Assembly (NCBI GenBank): GCA_937900605.1
Contig: CALCDK010000012.1
Location: 1-7,895 of the forward strand
Direction of reading: 5' to 3'
Source of the DNA: an uncultured Olsenella sp.
GTDB taxonomy: Bacteria; Actinomycetota; Coriobacteriia; Coriobacteriales; Atopobiaceae
DNA: 7,895 bases
Positions 1-5,797 of the stretch are shown in pieces; the first letter of the stretch is position 1, and each line of letters starts with the position of its first letter. Under the pieces are notes generated by a model, which saw only the letters and a program-made list of their open reading frames with translations, did not search any database and was not told the DNA's origin. The position numbers and the translations under genes are program-made.

Positions 1-24
1 GGTCCGGGGGCGGGGCGCCCTTCT

Positions 25-39
25 CGACGTGCGACGTCG
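25..39 (-). terminator. Small inverted repeat just after the EIIA stop; possible weak terminator
   Basis: On the minus strand, three bases after the TAG of the EIIA gene, the sequence CGACGT-CGC-ACGTCG forms a perfect 6-bp stem with a 3-base loop. No T-run follows (the next minus-strand bases are AGAAGGGCG), so it is not a canonical intrinsic terminator. It could act with Rho, or protect the 3' end of the message. Further GC-rich self-complementary sequence (GGGCGCCC) lies at 13-20. The inverted repeat is seen directly; the terminator role is inferred from position only. Confidence 0.25.
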
Positions 40-42
40 GAG

Positions 43-561
43 CTACTTGGAGAGCTCGATGACGACCTGGCCGGCCTTGACCTCGGCGTCGGCGGCCGGG
101 GAGACGGTGGCGTAGTCGGCGTGGTCGGAGACGACGACGAAGACGGTGTCGTCCTTGCCTGCGGCGGCGATCTTCTCGGGCGAGAAGCGCACGAGGGCCT
201 GGCCGGCCTCGACCCTCTGGTCCTGCTCGACGTAGGCGGCGAAGCCGGCGCCCATCATCTCGACGGTGTTGACGCCGATGTGGACGATGACCTGGCAGCC
301 GTCGTCGGTGGTGATGCCGAGGGCGTGGTGGGTCTCGGCGAGGGCGCTCAGCGTGCCGGAGACCGGCGCGAAGACGGTGTCGCCGGCGGGCCTGATGCCC
401 ACGCCCTGGCCGAGCCTGCCGGAGGCGATGACCTCGTCGGGGGTCTCGGACAGCTGGACCAGGCTGCCGTCGACGGGGGCGCAGACGACGCCCTCCCTCC
501 AGTCGGTGCTGACGCTGGGGTCAGAATCGTCCTGCTTCTTGAAGAGATCGAAGAGTGCCAT
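43..561 (-). CDS. PTS glucose-family EIIA protein (single-domain, Crr-like)
   Basis: A 172-residue cytoplasmic phosphocarrier of the phosphotransferase system. It takes phosphate from HPr on a histidine and passes it to an EIIB domain, and in many bacteria it also acts as a regulator (inducer exclusion, catabolite control). The sequence has the full EIIA-Glc pattern: APVDG (28-32), FAPVSGTL (64-71), a first active-site histidine at H79 in THHALGI, and the phosphorylated histidine H94 in VIVHIGVNTVE. The 15-residue spacing matches H75/H90 of E. coli Crr. No EIIB or EIIC domain is attached or encoded nearby, so it must serve permeases elsewhere. The ATG at 561 is chosen because GAAAGGA (568-574) lies six bases upstream; an in-frame ATG at 603 would add 14 unconserved residues encoded by a GC hairpin. 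It follows the sugar-efflux transporter on the same strand. The family is certain; the sugar specificity, and whether it deserves the name crr, are not. Confidence 0.93.
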   Translation of the reverse strand: MALFDLFKKQDDSDPSVSTDWREGVVCAPVDGSLVQLSETPDEVIASGRLGQGVGIRPAGDTVFAPVSGTLSALAETHHALGITTDDGCQVIVHIGVNTVEMMGAGFAAYVEQDQRVEAGQALVRFSPEKIAAAGKDDTVFVVVSDHADYATVSPAADAEVKAGQVVIELSK

Positions 562-567
562 GTTGGT

Positions 568-574
568 TCCTTTC
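568..574 (-). promoter_or_regulatory. Ribosome binding site of the EIIA gene
   Basis: Minus-strand GAAAGGA lies six bases before the ATG at 561. It decides the start in favour of MALFDLF rather than the longer in-frame reading. The upstream sporadic-sugar transporter gene has nearly the same leader (GCGAAAGGA before its own ATG). Confidence 0.7.
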
Positions 575-578
575 GCTG

Positions 579-596
579 GGCCGGCGGGCGCCGGCC
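579..596 (-). repeat. Strong GC hairpin in the EIIA leader, next to the Shine-Dalgarno
   Basis: On the minus strand GGCCGGCG-CC-CGCCGGCC is a perfect inverted repeat with 8-bp arms; a realistic fold is 7 pairs with a 4-base loop. It ends four bases before the GAAAGGA ribosome binding site. No T-run follows, so it is not an evident attenuator. It could affect mRNA stability or ribosome access, but perfect GC repeats of this size also arise by chance in DNA of this composition. The structure is seen directly; function is not shown. Confidence 0.4.
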
Positions 597-612
597 ATGA
601 CATCCGCCCTCC

Positions 613-618
613 ACTCTA
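613..618 (-). promoter_or_regulatory. Candidate -10 box for a promoter of the EIIA gene
   Basis: The minus strand reads TAGAGT, fitting the TANNNT pattern of vegetative promoters in GC-rich bacteria, and would place the RNA start near 606, about 45 bases before the EIIA start codon. No good TTGACA-like -35 stands 16-18 bases upstream (the hexamer there is CGATCC), so the call is weak. The alternative is that EIIA is expressed only by read-through from the upstream MFS gene. Confidence 0.22.
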
Positions 619-653
619 CCGCATTCGTGTGGAAGGGATCGGACGTTTGCGCA

Positions 654-665
654 CTTAACGTTAAG
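654..665. promoter_or_regulatory. 12-bp perfect AT-rich palindrome, operator-like
   Basis: CTTAACGTTAAG is its own reverse complement. It contains the TAA stop of the MFS gene (661-663) and lies 36-52 bases upstream of the candidate EIIA -10 box, with 92 bases to the EIIA start codon. Eight of twelve bases are A or T in a window where such runs are rare, so it stands out. It could be a repressor or activator half-site pair controlling EIIA. It could equally be chance around a stop codon. The palindrome is certain; the role is inferred. Confidence 0.3.
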
Positions 666-1893
666 CATCGGCCCCCGACGCGGCCTGCTGCGGCACCCCC
701 GCGTGGCGCCCGAGGAGCCGCGAGAGGCGCAGCGAGAAGTACGCGAGCGCCACGAGGCACAGCGCCGCGCCCACCACGCCGAGCGAGCGCAGCGCCCCCG
801 CCGCGCACACGGCCGAGCCGACGGCCGAGCCCGCCGCGATGGCCGCGTTGAACATGCCCGAGAAGATCGACATGGCCACCGCCGAGCTCGCCACGTCCGT
901 GACGCGGATGACCTCGGCCTGCGCCGACACGTTGTAGGCCGTCGAGGCCGCGCCCCACAGCAGGCACACGGCCATGGCCCCGCCCGCGCCCAGCGCGGCG
1001 GACGGCCCCAGGAGCAGCAGCGCCACGATGACCCCGGCGAGCATACAGCCCATGAACGCCATGCGGTGGCCGTCGTAGAGCCTGCCGAACAGCCAGCTGC
1101 CCACGACGCCGGCGATGCCGAAGCACGTGAGCGTCGCGGTCACCGTGGCCGGCGCGAGCCCCACGACCTGGCCGAGGAACGGCTCGACGTAGCTGTAGCC
1201 GGTGTAGTAGCCTACGACGTAGACGAAGGTGGCCAGGTAGATGCCGAGCAGCGGGCGGTTGCGGACGAGCTCGGGCAGGCGGCGCAGCGTGAACGGCTCG
1301 CCCACCTCGAGGCGCGGGAAGCCCACGGCGAGGAGCGCCACGCAGGCCACGGCGACGGCGGCCACGAACAGGAACGTGGCGCGCCAGCCCAGGGCCTGGC
1401 CGAGGGCGCGCCCCAGCGGCAGGCCGAGCACCATGGCCAGCGAGCTGCCCGTCACCACGAAGCTCATGGCGAACGAGGCGCGCTCGGGGGCCACGACGCG
1501 CACGGCGTAGGGCGTCACGACGGACCAGAAGACGGCGTGCGAGCAGGCCACGACGAGGCGCGTGAGCACGAGCACGGCGAACGTGGGCGCTGCGGCCGAG
1601 CACAGCTGCCCCACGCAGAACAGCGCGAGCGTGGCCAGGATGAGGCGGCGCGGCCGGACCTTGGAGGTGGCGAGCATGAGGGGCAGGGCGAGAAGGGCGA
1701 CCGCCAGCGCGTAGGCCGAGATCATGACGCCCGCGGCGGCCTCGCCGATGCCGAAGGCCGCGGAGATGTCGGTGAGCAGCCCGATGGGCACGAACTCCGA
1801 CGTGTTGAGGATGAAGGCGGACAGCGCGAGGCCGGCGAGGGCCAGCGCCTCGTCGCGTCGGGTGCGCGCGGGGGCGTGTTCGGAGCGGGCCAT
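661..1893 (-). CDS. MFS transporter, SotB-type sugar efflux family
   Basis: A 410-residue inner-membrane protein with the alternating hydrophobic stretches of a 12-helix major facilitator, belonging to the DHA1 drug:H+ antiporter branch. Several segments resemble E. coli SotB (YdeA), an exporter of arabinose and other sugars: SEFVPIGLLTDIS (32-44, TM1 and loop), AYALAVALLALPLM (60-73, TM2), TRLVVACSHAVFWS (111-124, TM4), and VLGLPLGRALGQALGWR (155-171, TM5 region). The C-terminal half keeps the YTGYSYVEPF and FSGMFNAAIAAGSAVGS segments. SotB is near 396 residues, so the length fits. The N-terminus carries a short basic tail before TM1. The ATG at 1893 is preceded at four bases by GAAAGGA. It diverges from priA and is followed by a PTS EIIA gene, which suggests a link to sugar balance. 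The family is well supported by recall; the substrate is not shown, and other compounds such as drugs or sugar phosphates remain possible. Confidence 0.88.
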   Translation of the reverse strand: MARSEHAPARTRRDEALALAGLALSAFILNTSEFVPIGLLTDISAAFGIGEAAAGVMISAYALAVALLALPLMLATSKVRPRRLILATLALFCVGQLCSAAAPTFAVLVLTRLVVACSHAVFWSVVTPYAVRVVAPERASFAMSFVVTGSSLAMVLGLPLGRALGQALGWRATFLFVAAVAVACVALLAVGFPRLEVGEPFTLRRLPELVRNRPLLGIYLATFVYVVGYYTGYSYVEPFLGQVVGLAPATVTATLTCFGIAGVVGSWLFGRLYDGHRMAFMGCMLAGVIVALLLLGPSAALGAGGAMAVCLLWGAASTAYNVSAQAEVIRVTDVASSAVAMSIFSGMFNAAIAAGSAVGSAVCAAGALRSLGVVGAALCLVALAYFSLRLSRLLGRHAGVPQQAASGADA

Positions 1894-1935
1894 GGGGTCC
1901 TTTCGCGAGGTGGTGGATTCGTCGGGTGCCCGCCG

Positions 1936-1941
1936 ACTATA
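1936..1941 (-). promoter_or_regulatory. Candidate -10 box of the MFS (and EIIA) promoter
   Basis: The minus strand reads TATAGT, one base from the TATAAT consensus and the best match in this intergenic region. It would start RNA near 1929, giving a leader of about 36 bases before the MFS start. The -35 region is poor: the nearest candidate is TTAGCG at 1961-1966 with a long 19-base spacer. Confidence 0.4.
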
Positions 1942-1963
1942 CCGCGTGCGCGGGGGTGCGCGC

Positions 1964-1969
1964 TAACAT
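1964..1969 (+). promoter_or_regulatory. Candidate -10 box of the priA operon promoter
   Basis: TAACAT fits TANNNT and would start transcription near 1976, about 50 bases before the chosen GTG of priA. No clear -35 is seen (ACCGCG at the 17-base spacing). It lies only 22 bases from the opposing TATAGT box, so the two promoters would overlap and could interfere with each other. Confidence 0.33.
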
Positions 1970-2010
1970 GGGAGGCCACCCAGGACAGGACACGGACCGC
2001 CTCGCGGCGG

Positions 2011-2020
2011 GGAGGGAGGG
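2011..2020 (+). promoter_or_regulatory. Ribosome binding site that sets the priA start
   Basis: GGAGGGAGGG is a strong purine-rich Shine-Dalgarno tract ending four bases before a GTG at 2025. The in-frame upstream starts (GTG at 1926, ATG at 1968) have no such site; the ATG overlaps the candidate -10 box, and those extra residues do not look like PriA. Confidence 0.7.
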
Positions 2021-2024
2021 CCGC

Positions 2025-4286
2025 GTGGCCTTCGCGAGCGTCGTGCTCGACATCCCGACGAGGGCGCTTCCCGCCCCGTTCGACTACGCCGTCCCGCCCG
2101 CCCTCGAGGCCCAGGCGCAGGTCGGCGCCACCGTGCTGGTGCCCTTCTCGCACCGCATGGCCGTCGGGTACGTGGTGGCCACCTCGCAGGCGCCCTCGCC
2201 CGACGCCGACCCCGCGCGCCTGCGCGAGGTCGAGCAGGTCCTCGCGCCGCCCGCCTTCGACGACGCCGCCGCCCGCGTGGCGCTGTGGATGGCCCGCGAG
2301 TACGCCTGCCCCCCGTGCGACGCCGTGAGGCTGCTGCTGGCCCCCGGCCAGCGCGCTCGCGTCACCCGGCCCGCCCCCGACGCCCCCTGGGAGCTCCAGG
2401 TCGACCGTGCCGGAGCCGTCGACGAGCGCTGGGCCTCCCTCGCGCCCGCCGCGCAGTCCTTCTCGCCGGCGAGAAACGCCAGCCGGCAGCGGAGCGTCCT
2501 GCAGGCGCTCGCGGCCGGGCCGCAGCGCGTCAGCGAGCTCGCCGCCACCATCCCGGGGGCCGCGGCGGCCGTGTCCGCCCTCGAGCGGCGCGGAGTGGTG
2601 GAGGTCGTCTCGCGCCGGCGCGTGCGCGGCTCGGGCGGCACCTCGCTCTCGTCGGCGGGCGCGCCGCGCCCCGAGCGGCTCATGGCCGCCGCCCGCGGCG
2701 ACGTCGTGCTCGTCGACGGCGTGACGGGATCGGGCAAGACCGAGGTCTACCTCGCCGCCATCGAGCGCTGCCTGGCCACGGGCCGCGGCGCGCTGGTCCT
2801 CGTCCCCGAGATCTCGCTCACCGCCCAGACCGTCGGGCGCTTCCACAGCCGCTTCGGGGAGGACGTCGCGGTGCTGCACTCGCGCCTGTCGGCCGGCGAG
2901 CGCTTCGACCAGTGGGACCTCGTGCGCCAGGGCCGCGCCCGCGTCGTGGTGGGCGCCCGCTCCGCGCTCTTCGCGCCGCTTCGCGACCCCGGCCTCATCG
3001 TCGTCGACGAGGAGCACGAGGGCTCCTACAAGCAGGACTCCTCGCCGCGCTACCATGCCCGCGACGTCGCCGCCCGCATGGCGCGCGAGCGCGGCTGCGC
3101 CCTGGTGCTCGGCTCGGCGACGCCCTCGCTCGAGGCCCTCGAGCGCTGCCGCGAGGGCTCGTGGGAGGGCGCGCGCTGGACCCGGGTGCGCATGTCCGAG
3201 CGCCCCGGCGGCGCCCGGCTGCCGCGCGTCGACGTCGTCGACATGGCGGCGGGCTTCCGCTCCGGCTCGCGCTCGGTCTTCTCTGCCGAGCTCGCCGGGG
3301 CCCTCGAGGACGTGGCGCGGCGCGGCGAGAAGGCCGTGCTGCTCCTCAACAGGCGCGGGTTCGCGACGTTTCTCATGTGCCGCGAGTGCGGCTGCGTGCC
3401 CGAGTGCCCGCACTGCTCGTGCGCGCTCACCTACCACGAGCGCACGCACTCGCTCGCGTGCCACTCGTGCGGCCGGACCTGGCCCACCCGCGCGTTCCCG
3501 GACCCCTCGACGCGCTGCCCCAACTGCGGCAGCCGCTACATGGCGGCCTACGGCGTGGGCACCCAGCGCGTCGAGGACGAGCTGCGCGCCCTGCTGCCCG
3601 AGGGCTTCCCCGTGGTGCGCATGGACGCCGACACCACGCGGGCCAAGGGCGCCCACCAGCGCCTGCTCGAGGAGTTCGATGCGGCCGAGTCCGCCGTGCT
3701 CGTGGGCACGCAGATGATCGCGAAGGGCCTCGACTTCCCCGAGGTGACCCTCGTCGGCGTGGTCAACGCGGACACGACGCTCAAGCTGCCCGACTTCCGC
3801 GCCGCCGAGCGCACCTACGACCTGCTCGAGCAGGTCGCGGGCCGCGCCGGCAGGGGAGGGCGCGCCGGGCGCGTGGTGGTGCAGACCTACTGGGCGAGCC
3901 ACCCCGCCATCCGGGCCGTGGCCTCCCACGACCGCGACGAGTTCGTCGCCGGCGAGCTCGCCGAGCGCCGCGAGGCCGGCTATCCGCCCTTCTCGCGGCT
4001 GTCCAACGCCGTGGTGTGGGGCCGCGACCAGGGGGCCGTCCGCGACGTGTCGCTGCGCCTGGCCGAGGCGCTGCGCGACGCCTGCGGGGGCCGTCGCGGC
4101 TGGGAGGTCCTGGGCCCGTGCGACTGCCTGAGGGCCCGGGCCAAGGACCAGCACCGCAGGCACGTGCTGGTGAAGTCGCCGCTGGGGTCCGAGCCGGGCC
4201 CCGTGCTGTCGGCGTGCGCGCGCGACGCCGCGCCGCCCCGTGGTATTAACATTGCCGTGGACATCGACGCCCACGACATGATGTGA
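2025..4286 (+). CDS. priA: Primosomal protein N' / replication restart helicase PriA
   Basis: A 753-residue DNA helicase that recognises stalled forks and D-loops and reloads the replisome (E. coli PriA is 732). The N-terminus VVLDIPTRALPAPFDYAVP matches the 3'-DNA-binding domain and supports the GTG at 2025. Helicase motifs are complete: GVTGSGKT (Walker A, 232-239), LVPEISLT, DEEH (328-331), GSATPS (SAT at 364-366), then GTQMIAKGLDFPEV and QVAGRAGRGG. Between the two helicase lobes are four CxxC pairs that bind two zincs: C452/C455, C461/C464, C479/C482 and C498/C501. Relative to E. coli, the last gap is about six residues longer (16 rather than 10 from C482 to C498). The C-terminus ends near INIAVDIDAH, matching the family's usual ending. 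Intact ATPase motifs matter for taxonomy, since PriA in Actinomycetia is usually degenerate there. It is the first gene of the priA-def-fmt-rsmB operon. Confidence 0.98.
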   Translation: MAFASVVLDIPTRALPAPFDYAVPPALEAQAQVGATVLVPFSHRMAVGYVVATSQAPSPDADPARLREVEQVLAPPAFDDAAARVALWMAREYACPPCDAVRLLLAPGQRARVTRPAPDAPWELQVDRAGAVDERWASLAPAAQSFSPARNASRQRSVLQALAAGPQRVSELAATIPGAAAAVSALERRGVVEVVSRRRVRGSGGTSLSSAGAPRPERLMAAARGDVVLVDGVTGSGKTEVYLAAIERCLATGRGALVLVPEISLTAQTVGRFHSRFGEDVAVLHSRLSAGERFDQWDLVRQGRARVVVGARSALFAPLRDPGLIVVDEEHEGSYKQDSSPRYHARDVAARMARERGCALVLGSATPSLEALERCREGSWEGARWTRVRMSERPGGARLPRVDVVDMAAGFRSGSRSVFSAELAGALEDVARRGEKAVLLLNRRGFATFLMCRECGCVPECPHCSCALTYHERTHSLACHSCGRTWPTRAFPDPSTRCPNCGSRYMAAYGVGTQRVEDELRALLPEGFPVVRMDADTTRAKGAHQRLLEEFDAAESAVLVGTQMIAKGLDFPEVTLVGVVNADTTLKLPDFRAAERTYDLLEQVAGRAGRGGRAGRVVVQTYWASHPAIRAVASHDRDEFVAGELAERREAGYPPFSRLSNAVVWGRDQGAVRDVSLRLAEALRDACGGRRGWEVLGPCDCLRARAKDQHRRHVLVKSPLGSEPGPVLSACARDAAPPRGINIAVDIDAHDMM

Positions 4287-4303
4287 GCGCGGCCCCGCCG
4301 CGC
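4287..4303 (+). repeat. GC stem-loop in the priA-def gap
   Basis: GCGCGG-CCCCG-CCGCGC, starting on the base after the priA TGA, can form a 6-bp stem with a 5-base loop. It ends one base before the AGAAGGAGG ribosome binding site (4305-4313) of def. No T-run follows, so it is not an intrinsic terminator; the operon probably reads through. It could be an RNA-stability or processing element, or chance in GC-rich DNA. Its placement echoes the hairpin before the EIIA ribosome binding site. Confidence 0.25.
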
Positions 4304-4317
4304 CAGAAGGAGGAACC

Positions 4318-4866
4318 GTGACCGACCTCGACGACATCGTCCTTTCCCCGGACCCGCGCCTCTCGCAGGAGTGCGCCCCCATCGAGAAGATCGACGACGA
4401 GGTGCGCCGAGCCGCGCGCCACATGCTCGACGTGATGTACGCCGCCGACGGCTGCGGCCTGGCGGGCCCGCAGCTTGGCATCATGCGCCAGATCGTCGTC
4501 ATCGACGTCGACTACGCCGGCAAGGGCACCAAGCGCAACCCGTACGTGCTCGTCAACCCCAAGGTGGTCGTCGCCGACGGCCCCGCGCGCGAGACCGTCG
4601 AGGGGTGCCTGTCGTTCCCCGGCATCTCGGTGCGCGTGACGCGCCCGAGCCACGTCGTGGTCCACGCCCAGAACCTCGACGGCGACACCATGTGCTACGA
4701 GGCCCAGGACAACCTGCTGGCCGTCTGTCTGCAGCACGAGATCGACCACGTCCACGGCACCACGATGGTCGACCACCTCGCGCCGCTGCGCCGCGCGCAG
4801 GCCATGCACGACTACGAAGAGGCCCTGGCCGCGGGCGCCCGTCCCGGCCAGACCGAGGTCGAGTAG
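4318..4866 (+). CDS. def: Peptide deformylase
   Basis: A 182-residue metalloenzyme that removes the formyl group from the N-terminal methionine of new proteins as they leave the ribosome. All three family motifs are present: motif 1 GCGLAGPQ (45-52), motif 2 EGCLS (95-99) and motif 3 QHEIDHVHG (139-147). The metal ligands are C97, H140 and H144, with E141 as the catalytic acid/base and Q52 lining the active site. Motif 1 usually reads GxGLAAxQ; glycine at position 50 replaces the second alanine. The length and short C-terminal tail fit the bacterial type I enzyme. Translation starts at a GTG behind a near-perfect AGAAGGAGG site four bases away. It sits 31 bases after priA and 10 before fmt, the usual def-fmt pairing. 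Confidence 0.97.
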   Translation: MTDLDDIVLSPDPRLSQECAPIEKIDDEVRRAARHMLDVMYAADGCGLAGPQLGIMRQIVVIDVDYAGKGTKRNPYVLVNPKVVVADGPARETVEGCLSFPGISVRVTRPSHVVVHAQNLDGDTMCYEAQDNLLAVCLQHEIDHVHGTTMVDHLAPLRRAQAMHDYEEALAAGARPGQTEVE

Positions 4867-4876
4867 GGGGTCCGCC

Positions 4877-5797
4877 ATGCGCGTCGTCTTCATGGGAACG
4901 CCCGAGTTCGCCGTGCCGTCGCTCGACGCCCTGGTCGCCGCCGGTCACGACGTCGCCCTCGTCGTGACCCGCCCCGACGCAGTGAGGGGCCGCGGCCGCA
5001 CGCCCGTCGCCTCCCCGGTCAAGGCCCGTGCCCAGGAGCTGGGCCTGCCGGTCCTCGAGGCATCCCGCGTCGACGCCGGCGTCCTCTCGTCGGTGCGCGC
5101 CGCCGAGCCGGACGTGACCTGCGTCGTGGCCTACGGCTGCATCCTGCCCGACGAGCTCATCTCGGCCGCGCGCCTCGAGACCGTCAACGTCCACGCCTCG
5201 CTGCTGCCGCGCTGGCGCGGCGCGGCCCCTATCCAGCGCAGCATCCTCGCCGGCGACGCCGAGACCGGCGTCTCCATCATGCGCGTCGCCCACGACCTGG
5301 ACGCCGGCGCGTGGTGCCGCCAGGCCGTCGTCGAGGTCGGCGAGAAGGGCTGCGCGCAGCTGACCCGCGAGCTGGCCGAGGCCGGGGCCCGCGAGCTCGT
5401 CGAGGGCCTTGCGCAGGTCGGGGCCGGCGACGCCGTGTGGGTCGAGCAGGACGAGTCGCTCGTCACCCTGGCGCCCAAGGTGACCAAGGCCGAGATGCGC
5501 CTGGACCCCGAGGACCCCGTCCGCGCCACCGCCCGCCGCGTTCGGGCCTCCGGCGACACCGCCCCGGCCCGCTGCGAGGTGGCCGGCCGCGGCGTGCGCG
5601 TGCTCGAGGCGCGCGCATGTGACGACGCCATCGCCCGCGGCGACGTCCTCGTCGTGCACGGCCGCGTCTGCCTGGGCTGCGCCGACGGCGCGCTCGAGCT
5701 GCTGCGCGTCAAGCCCGACGGCAAGCGCGAGATGGGGGCGTCCTCCTGGGCCGCCGGCCTGCGCGGCGACGGCCTGCGCTGGGAGCGCGTGCGGTGA
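4877..5797 (+). CDS. fmt: Methionyl-tRNA formyltransferase
   Basis: A 306-residue cytoplasmic enzyme (E. coli Fmt is 315) that transfers formyl from 10-formyl-tetrahydrofolate to Met-tRNA(fMet), making the initiator tRNA. The N-terminal Rossmann-type domain starts MRVVFMGTPEFAVPSL. The tRNA-contacting loop TRPDAVRGRGRTPVASPVK (31-49) is present. The signature VNVHASLLPRWRGAAPIQ (103-120) carries catalytic N104 and H106, and D142 in DLDAG completes the triad (E. coli N106, H108, D144). DLDAG replaces the more common LDTG. The C-terminal OB-fold domain (about 205-306) is present, with VTLAPKVTKAE at the junction. The ATG at 4877 follows the def stop by 10 bases, with an AGGGGG ribosome site that overlaps the def stop codon, implying translational coupling. 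The stop overlaps the rsmB start. Confidence 0.97.
   Translation: MRVVFMGTPEFAVPSLDALVAAGHDVALVVTRPDAVRGRGRTPVASPVKARAQELGLPVLEASRVDAGVLSSVRAAEPDVTCVVAYGCILPDELISAARLETVNVHASLLPRWRGAAPIQRSILAGDAETGVSIMRVAHDLDAGAWCRQAVVEVGEKGCAQLTRELAEAGARELVEGLAQVGAGDAVWVEQDESLVTLAPKVTKAEMRLDPEDPVRATARRVRASGDTAPARCEVAGRGVRVLEARACDDAIARGDVLVVHGRVCLGCADGALELLRVKPDGKREMGASSWAAGLRGDGLRWERVR

Noticed and set aside
562..603. 14-residue N-terminal extension of the EIIA protein (MSWPAPAGPAKGTN)
   Set aside because: It spans the leader hairpin and the ribosome binding site; the ATG at 561 is correctly spaced and gives a normal EIIA length.
1926..2024. Extended N-terminus of PriA from GTG 1926 or ATG 1968
   Set aside because: No ribosome binding site, no resemblance to PriA, and overlap with the candidate promoter; GTG 2025 has a strong site and begins at the conserved domain.
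703..2328. 541-codon plus-strand frame opposite the MFS gene and running into priA
   Set aside because: Highly charged Arg/His/Glu-rich translation with no motif; it is the shadow of the MFS gene, which has clear membrane helices and a family match.
2285..4249. 654-codon plus-strand frame inside priA
   Set aside because: Arg/Pro/Ala-rich shifted reading of priA without family motifs; the priA frame has all helicase boxes.
1722..4502. 926-codon open frame on the minus strand opposite priA and part of the MFS gene
   Set aside because: Antisense to an unmistakable PriA; composition is Ala/Arg/Gly/His low-complexity with no recognisable domain. Open antisense frames are expected with GC-rich third positions.
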